Shown here one piece after another: positions 57,023-64,000 of a DNA stretch of 64,000 nucleotides; the stretch's first letter is position 1, and every line of letters begins with the position of its first letter. This stretch comes from Austropuccinia psidii. Lineage: Eukaryota; Basidiomycota; Pucciniomycetes; Pucciniales; Sphaerophragmiaceae. The stretch covers positions 47,200,196 through 47,264,195 of the forward strand of contig JALGQZ010000003.1 in the NCBI GenBank assembly GCA_023105745.1. Reading direction: 5' to 3'. Both the position numbers and the translations under genes were made by a program. Under the pieces are notes generated by a model, which saw nothing but the letters and a program-made list of their open reading frames with translations, did no database searches and was not told the origin of the DNA.

Positions 57023-58479
57023 CTTTCATCAAAATTAGATGAAACATGGAAAAAGGCATATGATGAAGGAAGATTCCACCTCCTTGATGGAATCCTTTAC
57101 CATAGAACAAAACACACATGTGTTATGGCCTTAACAGATAGAACCCTGATAAACACTACTTTACATGAGTGTCATGATAGTGTTGCAGCTGGACATCTTT
57201 CAGAAGACAGAACACTAGAAAGGGTGAAAACCTGCTCTTGGTGGCCAAATTGGAAGAAAGATGTTGAAGAAGACTGCCAAACCTGTGACAGATGTCAAAA
57301 AGCCAACAGAGCCACAGGAAAGAAATTTGGAACAATGATCCAAATCCAAGAACCAAAATCCCCTTGGGAAATAGTTCATATGGATTGGGTAACAGCATTA
57401 CCTCCAGGAGGAGACAGACGCTAAAATGCATGCCTAGTATTAGTTTACAGGTATAGCAAAACTCCCATGTTCCTACCATGTCACAAAGATGACACAGCCA
57501 TGGACACAGCCATAATGATATGGAATAAATTCATTAGCCATACAGGCTTATTCCAGAATATTATAAGTGACAGAGACCCAAAATTCACTTCAGAATTATG
57601 GACAAATCTCCACAACTTGTTTGGGACAAAGTTATCATTCTCAACAGCTTACCATCCCCAAACTGATAGTTTAGCAGAAAGAATGATACAAACCTTGGGG
57701 GACATGATCAGAAGATTCTGTGCTTATGGACTAGAATTCATAGATTCTGATGGTTTTACCCATGATTTGTGTACACTAATACCAGCCCTTGAACTGGCAT
57801 ATAAAACATCAATACATTCTTCTACTGGAAAAACACCAGCAATGCTAGAAAAAGGTTGGAATCCAAGACTTTCTTATGATACCCTCAAAAAGGACTTGGT
57901 GGATATACAATCAACAGCAAGAAGTTTTAGGATAATTCTTCACAAAGCAAGACACCTTGCAAACAGATGTATGCAAGATTCTTTCAAATATGCAAAAGAA
58001 AGATGGGATAAAAGTCATAAGCCACCTGACGTCAAAATAGGAGACTTGGTCCTAGTATCAACCCTTAATTTCAATAACATAAAAGGTCCAAAGAAATTTA
58101 AAGATTCCTTTGCAGGACCATTTATGATAAAAGCACTTCATGGACCCAATGCTGTGCAGTTGGAACTAACCGGTGAATTAATGAATAAACACCCAACTTT
58201 CCCTGTAAGTCTGATAAAACCTTACAGCTCAACTGACAAGGAGTTATTTCCACTAATAAATAAACCCCCACTTGAAATTCCCCCCTTGGAAGAAGGAGAA
58301 GAAAAGAAAATTGTAAAAGTCCTTAAAGAAAGAAGGACAAGAAACAAAAAAGAAAATAGAATACCCTTTAAGGTATAGAAATTCAACTCAAGAAGATGAA
58401 TGGCTACTTGAGAAAGATATAACAAATGCTGATAAACTACTAAGAAGGTTCAGACCTGAAAGAAAACCTGAAAAATAGA
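57023..58479 (+). pseudogene. pol: Integrase, GPF/Y module and chromodomain tail (element D)
   Basis: The zinc module reads ECHDSVAAGH ... CQTCDRC (ORF 57125-57424). MDWVTALPPGGD carries the first Asp, and a stop at 57422-57424 precedes NACLV. ORF 57467-58378 (303 codons) has D35 (ISDRDPKF) and E71 (SLAERMIQ), with Ser in place of the usual Gly, then [20 protein letters not shown] (GPF/Y). A small frameshift near 58345 shifts out of the chromodomain-like tail, which continues as [17 protein letters not shown] ... LRRFRPERKPEK to TAG at 58477-58479. Confidence 0.92.
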
Positions 58480-58584
58480 GAAGTTAAGCATTATTGAGCT
58501 TCAAGACTAACAAAGTCTATTGAAGAGGTAGGACAGTGGATGATACCCTAACTACACATATCAAATTGTGGTACAATCGTTTTT

Positions 58585-58596
58585 GGTGGTAGGGAA
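58585..58596 (+). other. Polypurine tract, element D
   Basis: GGTGGTAGGGAA after a T run, immediately before the 3' LTR. E has TTTTTTGGTGGTAG at the same place (about 63048-63061). Confidence 0.65.
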
Positions 58597-59922
58597 TGTA
58601 AACCTTTGAGATATGACCACATAACCAAAAAGGTCACAAGAAATATTTGAAATAATTACACATTAAAAATAATTACCTTAAAACTACACAAATGCCATAA
58701 ATAGGCATGAAACTTGGTTTAACTTTAAAACCAATGAAAAAAAATGTGAAATAAATTTTACCATTGCATTCCCCATGGTAAAATAAACATATACCATTTT
58801 TATGGCATATCTGTAAAGTCAATATTTAATGAGTTATAAGTAATAATACCTTATCAAAAACAAAAATCCTTGATTATTTCAAATACCAATGAAACTACAT
58901 GTGAAATAAATGGTACCATTGGATTCTCCCAAGATATCACACATAAAACAATTAAGGAGCTAATCTCCAAAGTCAATACTTAAGGAGTTAAGCTGAATAT
59001 ATGCACTTTTTTGGTCAATGCATATATTCAAGGATTTTAGCTAATATCTTTTGAAATATGCATGATAGAGTGATGAACCAAAAATAAAGTCATCATGTAA
59101 TTACTGTGGATATGATCAGTGCACGTCTACTAGCAGCCTTTTGGACTCTACAAGGAAGGAATTTAATATAAATAGAGCTCTTTTTACTCTATTTCCCCCT
59201 CAGATGCTTACAAAACATTAAATCATTAAATAAAAAGGTAATTTCTTTATTCTTTATATATATAACTTTTATATTATTAAAGACCAAAGGTAATCTCATA
59301 ATAATCTTCATGTTTGACGTGATTATTGCAATTATTCAATTGTTTTGTTTAAATTTCTCTTAAAAAACCTCAATTCCATGTAAAATCAAGAAAATTTGTA
59401 ATTTCTCTTAAAATTTTATTGTAACTACAATTTAAATGAGTTTTATTTACATTTCTAGGTGTAAAATTATTCAAACTTATTATATTAAGCATTAAGGGAA
59501 GGTTATTGCTATTATTATAATAATTTTTCTGTATTATTACTTTTAATAATTCTATAATTGATATAAATAGTATTTATATTAGTTTATAGCTTCAATATTA
59601 GTAATATTATTGTTATTAATTGTTTTTTATTAATAAAAAACCATTTTTTACACCTTTATTATTTGTTGGTAACAATAATAAAGTGTTTTTAAATATATGA
59701 ATTATCTTATATGAATATATTTATTTTATATATATTATTTTTTATAATATAAATTATATTATTATATTTATTTAATAATATAATTAGTTTACGCCATAAT
59801 TATGATAATTCTTTATCATTATAATTATTTTTATCTTATTTATTTCATTTATAAGGACATTCATAGTACAACAAGTAAAATATTAGTAATTTTTACTTAT
59901 TGTTTCATAGTCAAACCTTACA
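58597..59922 (+). repeat. 3' LTR of element D, internally deleted
   Basis: 1326 bp, TGTAAACCTTTGAGATATGACC ... CAAACCTTACA. Relative to the 5' LTR it lacks 657 bp. The junction at 59107/59108 corresponds to 48556 joined to 49214, between the short repeats ATTACTGT and ATTACAGT. Confidence 0.93.
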
Positions 59923-60214
59923 CTTGTCAGTCGCGAAAAACAGTCTGACAACAGAAAAGCCAATAATGGCATCATTGAACCCTGGTTTCAACCAAAAAAG
60001 GGCTGGTTTAAGCCATTTTTAGCCATTTTAGACCCTTAAATCAGCCATTACTATAGCAATACCTGGTATACAGCCTTCGAAACATGTCAGATTGTGTGTA
60101 AGAGGCGTAGAAGCCAGTTAAAGCTGTTTTTAATAACATTGTTTTAATTCAGGGTAGTTTTACCCTCTTGGCAGCAGTTGAAACCACCCTGGTTGGTATC
60201 AAAACCTCATCATC

Positions 60215-60243
60215 AATTGAGTCACAGACCCTGTGACTCAATT
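60215..60243. repeat. 29-bp hairpin in L3 LTR with two bZIP-type sites
   Basis: AATTGAGTCACAG and CTGTGACTCAATT, perfect 13-bp arms around ACC. Each arm contains TGAGTCA or its complement TGACTCA, the recognition sequence of Gcn4/AP-1-type bZIP factors. The L3 in element A keeps only one arm. Confidence 0.8.
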
Positions 60244-61075
60244 CCAGGCCAAAAGTAATGAAATTTTGCGTGGATTTTGACATCCCACACCAGTCAGAAA
60301 GAATTTTGGGGGTCTAGCTCCCCCTCAGAGCTGGAGTGTCTTTTCCCCCAGAATTAATTTTTCCAATTTTTTTTTCTTTAATTCCTCATCATGTAATACA
60401 ATTATGATATACATATGTAATGAAATTGAGTTTTTAATTACACATCTGTAATAATTGATAACTCATATGTAAATTAAAATTCACTTATGTAATACATGTG
60501 CACATTTTGACATTTCAATTGAAAATACTTCAATTCCCCATAGCTTCTAAGCTAAACACAACACCTCAATTTCAACACAAAAATTGATGGTTAACACCAC
60601 ATGTGGTGTGAATTGAATTAAGGTTTTGTGGATTTTCATACTTTTGTACAAAAAATACTAAAAACTTAATTTAAGCTTATTTAGAGTTGAGTTACAGAAA
60701 TTTCATCAAGGGGTGACCCCACTTTATTTTTTATGAGGAATCCATTGTTGTGATAATTTCTTTTTGTTTATTTATTGGATAAACATTGATAATATATTTT
60801 ATATGACTTTTTACCAAAAAATTTTTAATTTCATAATTTTTATTAAACATTCATTTTTACTTAATTTTTACAAGTAAATATGTATTACCATAATTTTAAA
60901 TTTTATTGTAATTTTATTTTTAAATTATATTTAAATCTTGATTTTTAAACATAAATTTGTATTTATATTTCAATTTTTATTTCTATAATATAAATAAATT
61001 CATATTATTTATATTTTTATCTTAATATATCATTTGTGGTCTTTTGGGTATATGAAAATACCTCTAAGGCTCACA

Positions 61076-61224
61076 GGTAGGGATAAGAGACAATACCTAG
61101 TCAGATTCAAAAATCAAACAGCTGATAAAGACAAATGGTTGGCAGAAGATGCCATACCAGATGGGAACCTTCATTTGAGGAGATTCAGAGACTCTAGGAG
61201 GACTGAACAGTCTCATCAATGATG
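61076..61224 (+). pseudogene. pol: Chromodomain-like tail of element C pol
   Basis: Continuation of the C integrase after the nested insert: GRDKRQYLVRFKNQTADKDK, then EDAIPDG and LRRFRDSRRTEQSHQ, ending TGA at about 61222-61224. The YLVRFKNQ...W..ED pattern is chromodomain-like (YLVKWKGY...W.P) and lies directly after the GPF/Y module in the unbroken element. Confidence 0.9.
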
Positions 61225-61229
61225 AGCCT

Positions 61230-61246
61230 TTTTTAGAGGGAGGGTA
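61230..61246 (+). other. Polypurine tract, element C
   Basis: TTTTTTAGAGGGAGGGTA before the 3' LTR: a U-box followed by a purine run. Confidence 0.78.
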
Positions 61247-62680
61247 TGTCAGCCTGTGACTCAAAACCAGAGCACAAGAATGACAGCCAGATACAATGAA
61301 TCAATGGTATAGCCAAGATACCACCAAACCATGGAGCCGAGCCAAATCAACTCAAAAGGTATCAAAAGAAAGAGCAAACTTACCCCTTTCCAAATATACA
61401 AGTCCCATCACCATAGGAAAAAGAATAACAAAGTTATTCCTGCTCAAAGTTGTTGCTGAGCATAAACCTTAAATTTGACCTCTCATCTGAAATACAGAGT
61501 AAGAGGCCTAAGCCCATAAAATGGGTGTTCAAAATAAAGCTCTAAGTCAGGGCTATCCGATGGTACCAGCCAAACTGAGCTAGCCCAGTATTACTGAAGT
61601 TATGGCCAAATTCAGACCAAATAAGGGTGAATAAAATATTCACCTCTCATCTAACTTCTACAGTTGTAGTGTGAGATACCTAAAGTCTGGTTTTTTTGAA
61701 AAGAGAAAAATCAGGGTTATCCAATGGTGCAATTCATTTCCCCATATCCCATTTAGAACAAGAGTTATAAGGAAAACAAGCCCAATACAGTTTTTGCCTA
61801 AAACCATGCATAGGTACAACAATCTTGTACATGGGATAACTTTGCCATATTTAATGATAACCATCAAAAATGAGGTACCATTGTGCATACCACATACAGG
61901 GATTCAAACTGAACCAATTCTGAGCTTGATAGCTCAAAAACTGACAAAGGTATGGCTGTTTTAAGGTCAAAATCCCACAGTTTGGCCAATAAAGCCTTAC
62001 CATGGGATAATATCCCATAACCATGATTATGAGGTTTCAATAATACGAATAAGCTTGTTTTCACTTCAATACCTCATATTTCATTCAATACTGGGGTTCC
62101 ATACAGGTTCTGTACAGCATTCTACGTGTAATACACATCAGAATATGGCTGTGTGGTCACCAGATGAAAATTTTCACCCTGTATTTGTGAAAACTGCCTA
62201 GATGCATTTTCAAAACCACATCTGAGCCCAATACAGGCTATACAGCCCTTTTTCAAACCACAAGACTGTCCTGGAGAGTGAACAATCTTCACTTCCTCCA
62301 TTTGAAAAAGTCTAGCAGCCTTTTCACCCCATTTCAGGAAAAAAAGAGGCCTTTTCACTGCCAGAAAAGGAATCAGCATCCTGCTCTTGAATTCCTACGT
62401 AGTACAACTGTCAAAAAAGCTATACTCTTGGAAAATAATCAGGTATAATTCAAATTTAAGTATTGTAGTCTTTATTATTGTAATCCAACAGGTAAAGCTG
62501 CACCCAGGGCTTACAACAGTGCTCACCACCACTATCCTACAAATAGTAAAGCCCTTTATTTTATTTATAAACCCTTATTGATAAAAATACTCTTATTTTA
62601 AACCTTTTATCACCGCGTCACAGTCATAGTTGAAGTTTTAAATAGCTTAACTACTACCTCATCATAGACTCAGCCTGACA
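61247..62680 (+). repeat. 3' LTR of element C
   Basis: 1434 bp, TGTCAGCCTGTGACTCA ... ACTCAGCCTGACA, collinear with 39055-40492. The palindrome at 62002-62018 is intact. TSD CCAAT follows. Confidence 0.95.
62002..62018. repeat. 17-bp palindrome in G1 LTR
   Basis: ATGGGATAATATCCCAT, identical to 39812-39828. Confidence 0.75.
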
Positions 62681-62685
62681 CCAAT

Positions 62686-63065
62686 AGAAACTTAAAGTTA
62701 GAGTTATAAGCAATTCTTCCCCCTAAGAAACATAACACCACTTGAAGTTTCCCCTCTATAAGAAAAAGAAGAAAAGAAAATTGTGAAAGTCATTAAATAA
62801 AGCAGGAAAAGAAACAAGAAAGAAGGGGAATACCTTGTGAGGTACAGAGAACCAACTCAAGAAGTTTAATGGCTACTTGACAGAGATATAACTAATTCTT
62901 AAAAATTACTAGTAAGGTTCAGACCTGAAAGAAGAATTAAATGATGATATAATTAAGCATCATTGAGCTTCAAGGATAAGAAAGCCTATTGAAGAGGTAG
63001 GACAGTGGATGATACCCTGATTAACTATCTCAGATTGTTGTAAAATATTTTTTGGTGGTAGTTAA
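62686..63065 (+). pseudogene. pol: C-terminal end of element E pol and polypurine region
   Basis: Resumes E coding after element C: a decayed copy of D 58215-58479 ([18 protein letters not shown] at about 62735-62800, then EYLVRYREPTQE at about 62829-62865, LVRFRPERRI). The conserved 3' untranslated stretch follows (TATTGAAGAGGTAGGACAGT), then TTTTTTGGTGGTAG. Confidence 0.8.
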
Positions 63066-64000
63066 TTTGAGCTTTGAGATTTGACAGCATATCTAAAAAG
63101 ATCACACAACAACTTTACAAAACCTATTTTTAGAATAAGACTTAAAATTACAATCTGGAAATAAGTGAAAAACCCATAAAGAGGTTTAATCTATTGATGA
63201 TCTCAGAAGTCAATGAAAGAAAAGTTTAAATGAACTAAACCATTTCATTTCCCATCAAAAACTACATATATGACATTTTCATACCATATATGTAAAACCA
63301 ATACTTACAGAGATAATCTGGATATATGCACCTTTATGATCAGTGTATAAATTCATTGTTTTTAGCTCATCTCTTTTGAATTACAGATTATGAAGAGTTT
63401 ATTAAAAAAATGAACTTTGCACAAAAAAAATTTAAGAACAAAGATATAAAACTAATCTGGAAAGCTATAAAGAAGGTTACAAAATGTAAGGTAATATTAG
63501 GTAAAACAGCAATAGATGTTGACCACTCAAAATTAAAAGTAGTCCAAACTTACAAACAAGGGAATTATTATATTTGACTAGTTAATATGTGAAGAATGAA
63601 GTAATTTTTGCTATGATATTTAAAGTATAACCCCTTGAAATCATGGTTTGAATCTTAAGATACCAAATTTTGAGAGAAAAGAAGGATTACAAGAAAAATA
63701 ATGAAAATTGGAGTTTTGATGATATAACAAAGGCATCTTTGATTCTTAGTAAGGACATGGAAAGCTATTAAAATTAAATATCAAAATTGAAGTGGAATGA
63801 ATAAGCTAACAGGTATTAAAGATTAAAGTTAAGGCTTAAAAATGATCATTTCTGATCATTAAATCTAATCTTATTTTTGGTTTAAAAGTGAAATAAGAAA
63901 TAGAACTGGTCAATATTAATATTTTATCATTAAGAATATTAAAATTCACAAAAAAAAATCATTTTCCAACCCTATGATGTCAGCAATATTAGAGCTACAG
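63066..64000 (+). repeat. 3' LTR of element E, cut by the window end
   Basis: TTTGAGCTTTGAGATTTGACAG (first bases mutated) and onward, collinear with the first 0.9 kb of the G2 LTR at 31159. The rest and its TSD (expected ATTAC or a near match) lie beyond 64000. Confidence 0.85.

Larger units (their letters stand above)
48045..59922 (+). mobile_element. Element D: G2-family retrotransposon with nested L4 LTR
   Basis: 5' LTR 48045-50028, 3' LTR 58597-59922, TSD CTTGT at 48040-48044 and 59923-59927. The internal region carries the full gag-PR-RT-RH-IN-chromodomain order. An L4 solo LTR (53672-55594) splits RT. It has fewer lesions than E but still about ten stops or frameshifts. The two LTRs differ by roughly one base in ten over the first 250 by my count, plus a 657-bp deletion in the 3' one. 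Confidence 0.95.
47378..61075 (+). mobile_element. L3 solo LTR split by element D
   Basis: Two halves, 47378-48044 and 59928-61075, together 1815 bp. The left half begins TGTAAGGTGTGGATATGAAAC and the right half ends CTCTAAGGCTCACA, matching the L3 in element A at both ends. Flanks are GATAG (47373-47377) and GGTAG (61076-61080). Joining them restores the chromodomain frame (LNGRDKRQYLVRF). Element D occupies the middle with its own TSD. Confidence 0.93.
39055..62680 (+). mobile_element. Element C: G1-family retrotransposon with a 13.7-kb nested insert
   Basis: Both LTRs (39055-40492 and 61247-62680) are present and flanked by CTAAT (39050-39054) and CCAAT (62681-62685), one transition apart. 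Between them are primer site, gag, PR, RT, RH, IN and chromodomain tail, with the coding split at 47377/61076 by the L3 LTR and its contents. The LTRs differ at roughly 15 of the first 190 aligned bases by my count, so it is not a recent insertion. About a dozen stops or frameshifts inactivate it. Confidence 0.95.
31159..64000 (+). mobile_element. Element E: decayed G2-family retrotransposon, runs past the window
   Basis: 5' LTR 31159-32957, primer site, gag and pol to 39054. Element C is inserted at 39055-62680, then come the pol end (62686-63065) and the start of the 3' LTR (63066-64000, incomplete). Every domain aligns with element D but carries many stops, frameshifts and small deletions. 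It is the outermost and most decayed coding element of the nest. Confidence 0.9.

Noticed and set aside
1..64000. tRNA, rRNA, CRISPR array or bacterial-type operon signals
   Set aside because: Nothing cloverleaf-like or rRNA-like was seen. The repeats are LTR-type and the gene signals are eukaryotic (introns, TATA-like boxes).

Overview
The window is solid transposable-element sequence. I find no host gene, tRNA or rRNA in 64 kb. It is AT-rich. Almost every recognisable stretch belongs to Ty3/gypsy-type LTR retrotransposons whose integrase runs into a GPF/Y module and a chromodomain-like tail, with short GT-AG introns in gag. The protein style and the heavy nesting match what I remember of the very repeat-rich genome of the myrtle rust Austropuccinia psidii (Basidiomycota, Pucciniales). 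That is recognition from memory, not a search, so I call it a rust fungus, probably A. psidii. Working names used here: G1 and G2 are two coding retrotransposon families. L3, L4 and L5 are LTR families seen mainly as solo LTRs. N1 is a small element without a recognisable pol gene.

Left third (1-12098): element A, a G1 copy on the minus strand whose 3' end lies outside the window. It carries three unrelated solo LTRs, each with its own target-site duplication (TSD): L3 in integrase (272-1188, TSD TCTTC), a G2 LTR in gag (4837-6789, TSD CTTTT) and L5 in gag (7271-9201, TSD GTGT).

Middle (12099-31158): 12099-16749 is poorly recognisable sequence interrupted by an L4 solo LTR (TSD TTAAA). It ends in a polypurine tract and an L5 LTR, so at least its right end is the body of an L5 element. 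An inverted L4 LTR (17872-22348) has mismatched flanks and contains N1 (18044-20606). It abuts the 3' end of a second G1 copy (element B, 22349-24797). Next come a scrap of reverse transcriptase from a different gypsy lineage and an old L4-flanked element, F (about 25640-31158), itself hit by another L4 solo LTR.

Right half (31159-64000): a Russian-doll nest readable to the base. Element F contains E (G2, very decayed, 31159-end of window). E contains C (G1, 39055-62680, TSD C[T/C]AAT). C contains an L3 solo LTR (47378-61075, TSD G[A/G]TAG). The L3 contains D (G2, 48045-59922, TSD CTTGT). D contains an L4 solo LTR (53672-55594, TSD CCAAG). Decay follows the insertion order: E is riddled with stops, C and D have a handful each.

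No copy in the window is intact. Each G1 and G2 coding unit, in order, is gag leader exon, intron, gag (CA-like domain and CCHC zinc knuckle), aspartic protease, reverse transcriptase, RNase H, integrase, GPF/Y and chromodomain. The copies differ in which parts have died, so comparing A, B and C, and D with E, shows which frames are really coding, where introns lie and which stops are shared.
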